Below, in pieces: positions 13,445-20,787 of a DNA stretch of 32,079 nt. Each line of letters begins with the position of its first letter. Position 1 is the stretch's first letter. Made by a program: the position numbers and the translations under genes. The DNA is from Chloroflexota bacterium (GTDB lineage Bacteria > Chloroflexota > Dehalococcoidia > DSTF01 > JACRBR01): assembly GCA_028872875.1 (NCBI GenBank), contig JAGWOC010000035.1:1-32079 (forward strand), read 5' to 3'. Below the pieces are notes generated by a model. It was not told the DNA's origin, searched no databases, and saw only the letters and a program-made list of their open reading frames with translations.

Positions 13445-15214
13445 ATGCCGCAGCGCCTCCCCTTCGAGGTCACGCAGCCGGCCGAAGACCACCGCAACGG
13501 CGGTGCGCAGCAGTGCCCCATCCACAACCTGCTGTCCCCCGACCTTCGGGCCGAGGCCGACCGGGCGCCGCACCTCATGTCGTACCTGCACAGCGTGCCG
13601 ATGTCAGAGTACGGTGTGCCCGACTACTACCCGCAAATCTCGCGCAAGATGGGCGACATCAAGGACCCGAACCTCATCTACCCGGTGGGCAACAACTCCT
13701 TCGTCCACATCTTTCCCGACGCCGCCGAGGCGCGGAACTTCTACATCGCCATCGAGCCGTCCACTGGCCGCCTCGGCGATCTCGTCGAAGAAATCGAGTA
13801 CCGCCTCCTCGACTTCGTCGAGCTGCTTGCCGACGCCACCAGCCCGGAGGAGAAGACGGAGGTCATCCTCCGCGCCATCGAAGACAGTTGCGAGGTGACG
13901 GATCGCGGCCCGGCACCCGCGCCTGTGCCATCCCCCGTCGCCGCGGGAGAGGCCGGCTTTCTCAAGCTCCCGTTCGCCTCGAAGTCGTCCCCCAAGACCG
14001 GCGGCAAGCTCAGGGTCACTGCCGACGAGATGGAGAGCCTGAAGTACATGGTGATCCGCGACAAGATCGGCATGGGGCCGCTCGAACCGCTGATCAGCGA
14101 CGAGTGGATCGAGGACATCAGTTGCAGCGGCCTCGGCCCCGTCTACATCGAGCACAAGGTCTTCAAGGGCCTCAAGAGCAGCATCTGCTTCGACACCCAC
14201 GAGGAGCTCGACGACTTCGTCCTCAAGCTCGCCGAGAAGATGAAGAAGCCCGTCACCTTCCGCAACCCGATCGTCGATGCCACCCTCCCCGACGGCTCGC
14301 GCATCAACATCGTCTACGGCGGCGACGTCTCGAAGAACGGCTCGAACTTCACCATCAGGAAGTTCATGGGTATCCCGCTCAGCATCATCGACATCTGCGA
14401 GAGCGGCATGCTCACCTACCAGATGGCCGGCTACCTCTCGCTCATCGTCGAAGAGGGCATGAACTTCTTCGTCTCCGGCGAGACCGCCTCCGGCAAGACG
14501 ACGCTGATGAACGCGCTGACGACCTTCGTCTCCCCCTCCGCCAAGATCGTCAGCATCGAGGACACCCCCGAAGTCCAGGTCCCCCACCCCAACTGGACGC
14601 GCGAGGTCGTCCGCGGCCAGATGAGCCAGGCCGGGGGCGCCGTCGACATGTTCAGTCTGCTCAAGGCCGCCCTCCGCCAACGCCCCAACGAGATCATCAT
14701 CGGCGAGATCCGCGGCGAGGAGGGGAACATCGCCTTCCAGGCGATGATGACCGGGCACGCCGTCTGCGCCACGTTTCACGCCGCCACCGTCGAGAAGCTC
14801 ATCCAGCGCGTCACCGGCGCCCCGATCAGCGTGCCCCGCACCTACGTCGATAACCTCAACGTCGTCATCATCGCCAGCGCCGTACGCCTCCCCAGCGGCA
14901 AGATGGCCCGCCGCATCATCAGCATCTCCGAGATCATCGGTTACGACCCGGTCAGCAGCTCGTTCTCCTTCGTCGAGATCTTCCGCTGGAACCCGACCGA
15001 AGACATCTTCGAGTTCACGGGCAACCTCAACAGCTACCTGCTCGAGCAGCGCATCGCTCCCGCGCGCGGCCTCTCCGAAAAGCGCCGCCGCGAGATCTAC
15101 AAGGAAGTGGACCGCCGCGGCGCGCTCTTGCAGAAGCTCAGTGAGTCCGGCGTCAGCAACTTCTACGAGCTCTTCAAGCTCCTCTCCAAGGCCCAGCGCC
15201 AGGGCCTCTTCTAG
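13445..15214 (+). CDS. arlI: ArlI/FlaI-like secretion and assembly ATPase
   Basis: A 589-residue hexameric secretion ATPase of the GspE/ArlI superfamily. An N-terminal domain (residues 1-155, with NLIYPVGNNSFVHIFPD) is followed by a Pro/Ala linker. The motor core then shows IGMGPLEPLI, ISCSG, Walker A GETASGKT (345-352), Walker B EIIIGEIRGEE (from 416), and the His box TGHAVCATFHAA. The N-terminal IYPVG pattern and the lack of the tetracysteine zinc motif of bacterial GspE point to the archaeal-type ArlI branch. It would power assembly of a filament or secretion apparatus at the inner membrane. The platform partner (ArlJ) is not next door: a small acidic protein and then ribosomal genes follow. 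Confidence 0.9.
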   Translation: MPQRLPFEVTQPAEDHRNGGAQQCPIHNLLSPDLRAEADRAPHLMSYLHSVPMSEYGVPDYYPQISRKMGDIKDPNLIYPVGNNSFVHIFPDAAEARNFYIAIEPSTGRLGDLVEEIEYRLLDFVELLADATSPEEKTEVILRAIEDSCEVTDRGPAPAPVPSPVAAGEAGFLKLPFASKSSPKTGGKLRVTADEMESLKYMVIRDKIGMGPLEPLISDEWIEDISCSGLGPVYIEHKVFKGLKSSICFDTHEELDDFVLKLAEKMKKPVTFRNPIVDATLPDGSRINIVYGGDVSKNGSNFTIRKFMGIPLSIIDICESGMLTYQMAGYLSLIVEEGMNFFVSGETASGKTTLMNALTTFVSPSAKIVSIEDTPEVQVPHPNWTREVVRGQMSQAGGAVDMFSLLKAALRQRPNEIIIGEIRGEEGNIAFQAMMTGHAVCATFHAATVEKLIQRVTGAPISVPRTYVDNLNVVIIASAVRLPSGKMARRIISISEIIGYDPVSSSFSFVEIFRWNPTEDIFEFTGNLNSYLLEQRIAPARGLSEKRRREIYKEVDRRGALLQKLSESGVSNFYELFKLLSKAQRQGLF

Positions 15215-15245
15215 CCCCGCGGTCCGCGCCGATCGCGGCAGTGGA

Positions 15246-15267
15246 GGACAGCCGGCCCCGGCTGTCC
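15246..15267 (+). terminator. Strong hairpin after arlI
   Basis: A perfect inverted repeat pairs GGACAGCCGG (15246-15255) with CCGGCTGTCC (15258-15267), 31 bases after the arlI stop. There is no T-run, so it is a terminator-like or mRNA-end structure. Confidence 0.45.
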
Positions 15268-15499
15268 CTCCCGCCGAAGCCCGGTCCGCGAGTCGCTGCC
15301 TCCATCTGCGGCCGGACGGCTGCCACCGCGCCGTCCGCCCTCCGGCCAGCGCATACGATGATCGCCCGGCTGTGGCGCACCGGATGCCCGTTCACACGAC
15401 ATAACGATGACGTCCCACCTAAGGGGCGCCCCTGAGCCTGCCGATACTCACGCGGAGCGCGCCACGGGCGCGGCGCGCAGCATCGAGGGGGTAGGCGCG

Positions 15500-15841
15500 A
15501 TGGGTCTGCTGAAGAAGAAGCCCGCTGAGGACGAAACCGCGCCATCGGCCGCCGAGGTGGGACCGGTCGCCGTGGCCGACGACCCCACGCCCGTTCCGGA
15601 CGCGCCGCCAGCCGAAGGAAACGCCGCCGTCGCCGAGCCAGCTTCGGACGACGAAGCGGAAGCAGGGCCCGCCGCAAGCGGCGCCGACGCCCTCCTGAAC
15701 ATGTTCCAGACCACGCAGGCCGAGGGCGACGACCGCGAGGTCCTGCTCAAGATGGCCGGGGACGTCGAGCTCACCGACCTGGTCGACGAGATGGGCACCG
15801 TCGCCGCCGCGCTGGACATCGGCGCGCCGTCCGCGGCCTGA
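15500..15841 (+). CDS. Small acidic protein of unknown function, next to arlHI
   Basis: A 113-residue protein that I do not recognise. It starts MGLLKKKP, then has about 55 residues of low-complexity Ala/Pro/Glu/Asp, and ends in a folded-looking acidic part (DALLNMFQTT from about residue 70, then VLLKMAGDVELTDLVDEM). No membrane segment or signal peptide is visible. GAGGGGG at 15485-15491 supports the ATG at 15500. The gap before it contains the hairpin at 15246-15267 and another (CGGACGG, 15313-15319, with CCGTCCG, 15331-15337), so it may be transcribed separately from arlHI. A role as a partner or adaptor of the ATPases is only a guess from position. Confidence 0.7.
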   Translation: MGLLKKKPAEDETAPSAAEVGPVAVADDPTPVPDAPPAEGNAAVAEPASDDEAEAGPAASGADALLNMFQTTQAEGDDREVLLKMAGDVELTDLVDEMGTVAAALDIGAPSAA

Positions 15842-15882
15842 GGTCCGCGCGGCGGCAACGCCCGGAGGCGGTTCGTTGTTGT

Positions 15883-15911
15883 TTGACAGTCCGCGGGTTC
15901 CTCGATACCAT
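15883..15911 (+). promoter_or_regulatory. Sigma-70 promoter of the rplU-rpmA unit
   Basis: TTGACA at 15883-15888 and TACCAT at 15906-15911 are separated by exactly 17 bases. It is the best consensus promoter in the window. Transcription would begin near 15918. Confidence 0.7.
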
Positions 15912-15922
15912 GCGGCGTGAAG

Positions 15923-15938
15923 CCTGCCAGCCGGCAGG
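15923..15938 (+). promoter_or_regulatory. Hairpin in the rplU leader
   Basis: CCTGCC (15923-15928) pairs with GGCAGG (15933-15938) around a four-base loop, followed by TCTCTTTG. It lies at the very 5' end of the predicted message, 15 bases before the ribosome site. It could be a feedback or mRNA-stability element. Confidence 0.4.
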
Positions 15939-15963
15939 TCTCTCTTTGTCCGTGGAGGAAGCC

Positions 15964-16491
15964 GTGTACGCCGTTGTCCGTACCGGGGGCAAGCAGTACC
16001 GCGTCCAGGAAGGGCGCAGCGTCCGCGTCGAGCGCCTCGCGGGCGAGCCGGGCGAGACCATCGAGCTGACGGATGTGCTGCTCATGGGCGAGGGCGACCA
16101 CGTCACGATCGGCGCACCGACCATCGCGGGCGCCCGCGTCCTCGGCACCATCGCTGGACAGGGGCGCGCGAAGAAGATCATCGTCTTCCGCTACAAGTCC
16201 AAGACGCGCTCGCGGAAGAAGACCGGCCACCGCCAGCACTACACCGAGATCCGCGTCGACGACATCCTCGCCGCGGGCCAGCAGCCGAAGCCGAAGCAGG
16301 CGCCCGAAGCCGCCGCGCCGGCCGAGACCGAGGCGGCGCCGAAGCGAGGCCGCCGCAAACCCCGCAGCGAGACGGCCGCGCCCGAAGCGGCCGCAGCCGC
16401 CGAAGGGTCGGCCGGAGCAGCAGCGCCCGATGCTGCTGCCGCCGACGCGCCGCCCACCAGGCCCAGGCGCATCCGCAAGAAGGCAGAGTAA
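15964..16491 (+). CDS. rplU: Ribosomal protein bL21 with long C-terminal extension
   Basis: A 175-residue protein whose first 100 or so residues are L21: YAVVRTGGKQYRVQEG at the start, KKIIVFRYKSKTRSRKKTGH in the middle, and YTEIRVDDI at the end. L21 binds 23S rRNA in the large subunit. Typical L21 stops near residue 103; here about 70 residues of Ala, Pro, Glu and Arg follow, ending in a basic tail. The GTG at 15964 is chosen over the earlier ATG at 15883 because GGAGG at 15954-15958 precedes it and the family begins at YAVV. It is followed after three bases by rpmA, the usual order. Confidence 0.95.
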   Translation: MYAVVRTGGKQYRVQEGRSVRVERLAGEPGETIELTDVLLMGEGDHVTIGAPTIAGARVLGTIAGQGRAKKIIVFRYKSKTRSRKKTGHRQHYTEIRVDDILAAGQQPKPKQAPEAAAPAETEAAPKRGRRKPRSETAAPEAAAAAEGSAGAAAPDAAAADAPPTRPRRIRKKAE

Positions 16492-16494
16492 GCG

Positions 16495-16779
16495 ATGGCA
16501 CACAAGAAAGGCGTCGGCAGCTCCCGCAACGGCCGTGACAGCAACTCCCAGCGGCTTGGCGTGAAGCGCTCCGACGGGCAGGCCGTCCGCTCCGGGACGA
16601 TCATCCTGCGCCAGCGCGGCACCCGCGTGCACCCCGGCCGCAACGTCGGCGTCGGCCGCGACCACACGCTCTACGCGCTCGTCGATGGTCACGTGCGCTT
16701 CGAGCCGTACGCCAAGGGCCGCCGCAAGCAGGCCAGCGTCTACCCGGTCGTAGCCGAAGCCGCCACCGCGCAATCGTAG
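16495..16779 (+). CDS. rpmA: Ribosomal protein bL27
   Basis: A 94-residue protein with the standard L27 sequence: [20 protein letters not shown] at the N-terminus, then [21 protein letters not shown]27 reaches the peptidyl transferase centre with its N-terminal tail. The tail starts directly at MAHKKG, so no cleavable leader of the Firmicutes type is present. It lies three bases after rplU and is read from the same promoter. Its stop TAG is the first three bases of a TAGGGGC hairpin repeat. Confidence 0.97.
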   Translation: MAHKKGVGSSRNGRDSNSQRLGVKRSDGQAVRSGTIILRQRGTRVHPGRNVGVGRDHTLYALVDGHVRFEPYAKGRRKQASVYPVVAEAATAQS

Positions 16780-16799
16780 GGGCGCTGCTTGCCGCGCCC
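16774..16799. repeat. TAGGGGC hairpin repeat, copy 3, at rpmA stop
   Basis: The repeat runs TAGGGGCGCTGCTTGCC then GCGCCC. It folds as GGGCGC-GC with GC-GCGCCC around TT, with one mismatch. The rpmA stop codon is its TAG. Confidence 0.6.
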
Positions 16800-16868
16800 T
16801 GTACCCGGGGGCGCTCCACGCCGCCGTATGGCGACGGTCAACGAGAGAAGACACAGAGAGCTCACCAT

Positions 16869-17111
16869 ATGAAGGCCAACATTCACCCCAAGTACGTCGA
16901 AGCCACCGTCCACTGCGCCTGCGGCAACGCCTGGCAGACCCACGCGACGAAGGCGGACCTCCATGTCGAGATCTGCAGCAACTGCCACCCGTTCTTTACC
17001 GGCCAGCAGCGCATCGTCGACACCGCCGGCCGCGTCGAGCGCTTCAACAAGCGCGTCGCACGCACCGCCGAAGCGCAGGCGAAGAAGACGGAGAAGAAGC
17101 CCAAGGCCTGA
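16869..17111 (+). CDS. rpmE: Ribosomal protein bL31, zinc-binding form
   Basis: An 80-residue protein beginning MKANIHPKY, with HCACGN and [14 protein letters not shown]. Cys16, Cys18, Cys36 and Cys39 form the zinc ribbon of the C+ type of L31, which sits at the subunit interface. The end is a Lys-rich tail ([12 protein letters not shown]). It is separated from rpmA by 89 bases that contain the TAGGGGC repeat, so it may have its own transcript. Only weak purine-rich sequence (GAGAG) precedes the ATG. Confidence 0.96.
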   Translation: MKANIHPKYVEATVHCACGNAWQTHATKADLHVEICSNCHPFFTGQQRIVDTAGRVERFNKRVARTAEAQAKKTEKKPKA

Positions 17112-17184
17112 CCGTCAGCCCGCCCGCCGGCGCCGCGCACTTCGTACGGCCGCTGGCCGCCGCATCCGTCGCGCCGCGCTCCGG

Positions 17185-17190
17185 TAAGCT
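17185..17190 (+). promoter_or_regulatory. TAAGCT -10 box, leaderless promoter of the GH2 gene
   Basis: TAAGCT ends six bases before the ATG at 17197, with no ribosome site between them. Confidence 0.4.
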
Positions 17191-17196
17191 GTGCGC

Positions 17197-18942
17197 ATGG
17201 ATCCGCTGCACGGCTACCCGCGCCCCCAGCTCGAGCGCGACGCGTGGACATCGCTCGACGGCGCGTGGCAGTTCGCCTTCGACGACGCCGCGCGCTGGCG
17301 CGATCCCGGCGACGTCGTCTGGGACCGCGAGATCCGGGTACCGTTCGCGCCCGAGACGCCGGCAAGCGGCATCGCCGACACCGCCTTCCACCCCGTCTGC
17401 TGGTACCGCCGCACGTTCGATGCGCCACCCGCCGCCCCTGCCGAGCGCGTCGTGCTCCACTTCGGCGCTGTCGATCATGATGCGGCGGTCTGGGTCAACG
17501 GCCGCGCCGTCGCACGCCACGAGGGCGGCTACACGCCGTTCAGCGCCGACATCACGCAGCACCTGCGTGGGGACGGTGTGCAGACGGTGGCCGTACGCGC
17601 GGCCGATGACCCGCACGACCTCGCGAAGCCGCGTGGCAAGCAGGACTGGCAGCTCGCACCCCACGCTATCTGGTATCCCCGCACCAGCGGCATCTGGCAG
17701 ACCGTCTGGATCGAGCGCCTGCCCGCGGCCGCGGTCTCCTCGCTGCGCTGGACGCCCGACGTCGCGCGCTGGGAGATCGCGTTCGATGCGAGGGTCGATG
17801 ACGCGCCGCGCGATGGCCTGCGCCTGCGCGTCGAGCTTCGGGTCCGTGACCGGCTCCTCGCCGACGACACATACGCCGTGCTGGAGGGTGAAGTCTCGCG
17901 GCGCATCGCCCTGCCCGACCCGGGCATCGGCGACGCCCGCGCGGCGCTGCTCTGGAGCCCGTCCAGCCCGACCCTGATCGATGCGCGCGTCACGGTGCTC
18001 GATGCCGCGGGCAACGCGCTCGACCGTGTGCGAAGCTACACCGCGATCCGCAGCGTCACTATCGACGGCGGCGCGTTCCTGCTCAACGGCGATCCGTACC
18101 GGCCGCGCATGGTGCTCGACCAGGGCTACTGGCCCGAGTCCGGCCTCACCGCCCCGTCCGACGGCGCGCTCCGCCGCGACGTCGAGCTGGCGAAAGCGAT
18201 GGGCTTCAATGGCGTCCGTAAGCACCAGAAAATCGAAGACCCCCGCTACCTCTCCTGGGCGGACCGCCTCGGGCTGCTCGTGTGGGAAGAGATGCCGAGC
18301 GCCTATCGCTTCACGCCGCGCGCCGTCGCGCGCCTCACGCGCGAGTGGCTCGCCGCCGTCGAGCGCGACTACAGCCACCCCTGCATCGTCGCCTGGGTGC
18401 CGTTCAACGAGTCGTGGGGCGTCCCGGGCATGACGTCGGACGCCGCGCAGCGCGACGCGGTGCGTGCGCTCTACCGGCTGACGAAGTCGCTCGACCCCAC
18501 GCGGCCCGTGATCGACAACGACGGATGGGAGCACGTCGCCACCGACATCATCACCGTCCACGACTACGAGACCGACCCCGACGCTCTCGAGCGCCGCTAC
18601 GGCACCGCCGGCGGCCCGCCGGACGTCGGCCCGCACGGCCACCGCCTGACCCTGGACGGCTTTCGCCCGGATGGCCGGCCGGTCATGCTCAGCGAGTTCG
18701 GCGGCATCGCCTGGTCCAATGACCCGGATCGCACCTGGGGCTACGCGCGCGTCCATTCCTCCGAGGACCTCGCCGCGCGCTACGAGGGGCTCCTCCGCGC
18801 CGTCCATGCTGTGCCTTCCTTCGCCGGCTTCTGCTACACCCAATTCGCCGACACCTACCAGGAGGCGAACGGCCTGCTCTTCGCCGACCGCACGCCGAAG
18901 TTCCCGCTCGCGCAGATGAAGGCGATCACCCGCGGACGGTGA
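17197..18942 (+). CDS. Glycoside hydrolase family 2 protein (beta-galactosidase/glucuronidase-like)
   Basis: A 581-residue cytoplasmic-looking glycosidase without a signal peptide. The order is the GH2 sugar-binding domain (LDGAWQFAFDD, WYRRTFDAP, HFGAVDHDAAVWVNG), an immunoglobulin-like domain, and the TIM barrel. The acid/base is Glu405 in WVPFNESWG and the nucleophile is Glu500 in MLSEFGGIAW. The family removes beta-linked galactose, glucuronate or mannose from the non-reducing end; which one cannot be read from the sequence. It is shorter than LacZ and closest in layout to the compact glucuronidase-like group. It stands alone with its own promoter-like box and no transporter nearby. Confidence 0.9.
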   Translation: MDPLHGYPRPQLERDAWTSLDGAWQFAFDDAARWRDPGDVVWDREIRVPFAPETPASGIADTAFHPVCWYRRTFDAPPAAPAERVVLHFGAVDHDAAVWVNGRAVARHEGGYTPFSADITQHLRGDGVQTVAVRAADDPHDLAKPRGKQDWQLAPHAIWYPRTSGIWQTVWIERLPAAAVSSLRWTPDVARWEIAFDARVDDAPRDGLRLRVELRVRDRLLADDTYAVLEGEVSRRIALPDPGIGDARAALLWSPSSPTLIDARVTVLDAAGNALDRVRSYTAIRSVTIDGGAFLLNGDPYRPRMVLDQGYWPESGLTAPSDGALRRDVELAKAMGFNGVRKHQKIEDPRYLSWADRLGLLVWEEMPSAYRFTPRAVARLTREWLAAVERDYSHPCIVAWVPFNESWGVPGMTSDAAQRDAVRALYRLTKSLDPTRPVIDNDGWEHVATDIITVHDYETDPDALERRYGTAGGPPDVGPHGHRLTLDGFRPDGRPVMLSEFGGIAWSNDPDRTWGYARVHSSEDLAARYEGLLRAVHAVPSFAGFCYTQFADTYQEANGLLFADRTPKFPLAQMKAITRGR

Positions 18943-18949
18943 GGCGCGC

Positions 18950-18955
18950 TACACT
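18950..18955 (+). promoter_or_regulatory. TACACT -10 box, leaderless promoter of the DUF1232 gene
   Basis: TACACT ends six bases before the ATG at 18962. It lies eight bases after the GH2 stop, and no ribosome site is present. Confidence 0.4.
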
Positions 18956-18961
18956 CCGCGC

Positions 18962-19339
18962 ATGCGGCTTATCGTGCTTTCCTTGCTCGTTGCCGTGCTC
19001 ATCGTGGTCGTAACGCTCTCGGCAGCGGCGCTCGTGCTCTGGCGCAGCGTCGGCCCCGACGACAGGGCGCTGCTCAAGCGCATCCACCGCCTGCCCGTGC
19101 GCCGCAAGCTGCGGCTCGCCGGCGCGTTGATGCGCGACCGGCGCATCCCGCTGCGCCTGCGCGCCATCCCGCCGGGGCTCGTGCTCTACCTCGCCTCGCC
19201 GCTCGACCTGATCCCCGACTTCATTCCGGTCGTGGGCCTGCTCGATGATGCGCTCGTGGGGATCGTCGGCATCGGCCTGCTCGTCCGCTTCACGCCGCGG
19301 GGCGTACTCGATGAGCAGATCTCCCGCCTCGAACAGTGA
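18962..19339 (+). CDS. DUF1232/YkvA-family membrane protein
   Basis: A 125-residue protein with an N-terminal membrane segment (residues 3-27). The DUF1232 core follows: YLASPLDLIPDFIPVVGLLDD, preceded by IPLRLRAIPPGL. The family is widespread and uncharacterised; the conserved SPxDLIPDFIP stretch is its hallmark. A C-terminal amphipathic part follows. The gene starts 19 bases after the GH2 gene but has its own TACACT box. It runs head-on into tatC with a 23-base gap. Confidence 0.82.
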   Translation: MRLIVLSLLVAVLIVVVTLSAAALVLWRSVGPDDRALLKRIHRLPVRRKLRLAGALMRDRRIPLRLRAIPPGLVLYLASPLDLIPDFIPVVGLLDDALVGIVGIGLLVRFTPRGVLDEQISRLEQ

Positions 19340-19362
19340 CGCGCCCGTACCTGGCTTCGCTC

Positions 19363-20145
19363 CTAGCCGGAGGAGCGGCCGCCGAGCAGGCTGTTCCCTT
19401 CGACGAAGCGTGCGAGCAGCGCCCCCAGGAGGTACAGCCCGAGGATCGGGATCGCGACGACGATCGGCGTCACCGGGTTGAGCGACGGCGCCAGGAACGA
19501 CGCCACCACCACCGAGAGTACGACCGCGTAGCGCCACCACTTCATCAGCCGCCGCGACGTGACGAGCCCCGCCTTCGCGAGCCCCATGATGATCAGCGGC
19601 GTCTCGAATATCAGCCCCGTCATCATGAGGATGCGCGTCACGCTGTTGATGTATGTGGTGACACCGATCGTCGGCTGCACGTCGGCGGAGTCGGACGTGA
19701 GCATGAAGTTGAGGAGGCGCGGCAGCTCGACGTAGTACGCGAAGACGACGCCGGCGAGGAACATGAGCGAGCCGCCGCCCACAACGCCGAAGAGCCAGCG
19801 CCGCTCCGTCTTCGTCAGCCCCGGTGCGATGAACGCGAGCACCTGGTAGATGATCACCGGCATCGCGATCGCGATCCCGAGCAGCAGCGACACGCGGAAG
19901 TACGTGCTCCAGTAGTCGAGCAGCGCGAACTGGTGCAGCTTGAAGCCCGGGAGCTGCTGCTGCGCCGGCACGACGAGATAGTGGAATACGTACGTCGTCA
20001 GCGGCCAGATCGAGCCGGCGATGCCCACGACCACCGCCAGCACGCTCACGATCACACGGCGCCGCAGCTCGCGCAGGTGCTCGATCAGCGGTAGTACTTT
20101 GCTCTCGCTGTCCCGTGGCGCGTCCATCGTCGGTGCCTGTGCCAT
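19363..20145 (-). CDS. tatC: Sec-independent translocase subunit TatC
   Basis: A 260-residue protein with six predicted membrane segments. It is the receptor that recognises twin-arginine signal peptides of folded proteins. Signatures are LIEHLRELRRRVI in the cytoplasmic N-terminus, FIAPGLTKTERRW before the third segment, and GLIFETPLIIMGLAKAGLV. Length is typical. No tatA or tatB gene is adjacent, so these must be elsewhere. On the minus strand a TACCGT box lies eight bases before the ATG. Export by Tat is relevant to redox enzymes of the type seen at the right edge, but no link is shown. Confidence 0.95.
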   Translation of the reverse strand: MAQAPTMDAPRDSESKVLPLIEHLRELRRRVIVSVLAVVVGIAGSIWPLTTYVFHYLVVPAQQQLPGFKLHQFALLDYWSTYFRVSLLLGIAIAMPVIIYQVLAFIAPGLTKTERRWLFGVVGGGSLMFLAGVVFAYYVELPRLLNFMLTSDSADVQPTIGVTTYINSVTRILMMTGLIFETPLIIMGLAKAGLVTSRRLMKWWRYAVVLSVVVASFLAPSLNPVTPIVVAIPILGLYLLGALLARFVEGNSLLGGRSSG

Positions 20146-20279
20146 CGTGCTTCACGGTAGCAACCCGCATCGGCGGATGCGTTCGAAGAGTCCAAGGCTC
20201 ACCCGCGATGGGTCGCCGTACGTCTCCCGCCGGGTTGGCAGCGCCGGGGCGTGTACCGGCGGCGGCGGCCGCACGCCGG

Positions 20280-20329
20280 TTGCGCCCGCCTTGCGCCCCG
20301 ATCTACAATTGTTGATGTAATCACTTAAC
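20280..20329 (+). promoter_or_regulatory. Promoter and candidate Rrf2 operator of the cysteine operon
   Basis: TTGCGC (20280-20285) and TACAAT (20304-20309) are 18 bases apart. The palindrome ACAATTGT (20305-20312) overlaps the -10 box. An imperfect dyad with arms GTT and AAC spans 20311-20329 over the predicted start of transcription. This AT-rich island stands out in GC-rich DNA and is a likely self-regulation site for the Rrf2 protein. Confidence 0.5.
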
Positions 20330-20358
20330 TTTCCGGAGAATCCCGCCAGAGACCCGAT

Positions 20359-20787
20359 ATGCGTATCTCTACCAAGGGCGACTACGGCGTCCGCGCCCTC
20401 ATCGAGCTGGCCCACCACTACGGCGAGGGCCCCATCCAGAGCGCCGAGATCGCCGCCCGTCAGCGCATTCCCGAGCCCTACCTCGACCAGCTCCTGACGA
20501 CGCTGCGCAAGGCCGGCTTCATCCGCAGCGTCCGCGGCCCGCAGGGCGGCCACGCGCTGCTGCTGCGCCCGGAGGAGATCCGCCTGAGCGACGTCATCCG
20601 CGCCCTCGAGGGCTCGCTCTCTCCGGTGTCGCACCTGCACGACGAGGGCTACCAGTGCCGCGCCGCCCACGAGGTCTGGCACGACGTCGAAGAGGCGACG
20701 CAGCAGATCCTCGACGGCGTGACGATCGGCGCCCTCGCCGCGCGTGAGCGCGAGTACGACCGCGCGGGAGCCCGCTATGCCATCTGA
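20359..20787 (+). CDS. Rrf2-family transcriptional regulator (CymR-like)
   Basis: A 142-residue winged-helix regulator. MRISTKGDYGVRALIELA is the Rrf2 opening, followed by the recognition helix region IPEPYLDQLLTTLRKAGFI and the wing RGPQGGHALL. IscR and NsrR hold an Fe-S cluster on three close cysteines; this protein has a single Cys (Cys100), so it is more like CymR, which senses cysteine status through partner proteins. It overlaps cysK by 11 bases, placing it as the first gene of the sulfur operon and its likely regulator. The name CymR is not used because function is inferred from context. Confidence 0.9.
   Translation: MRISTKGDYGVRALIELAHHYGEGPIQSAEIAARQRIPEPYLDQLLTTLRKAGFIRSVRGPQGGHALLLRPEEIRLSDVIRALEGSLSPVSHLHDEGYQCRAAHEVWHDVEEATQQILDGVTIGALAAREREYDRAGARYAI

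Noticed and set aside
13445-15214. Bacterial type II secretion or Tad ATPase
   Set aside because: No zinc tetracysteine, an IYPVG-type N-terminal domain, and an ArlH gene directly upstream favour the ArlI type, although a tree would be needed for proof.
15422-15434. GGGGCGCCCC palindrome as another TAGGGGC repeat copy
   Set aside because: It lacks the leading TAG and the TGCC segment; it is only a short self-complementary GC run.
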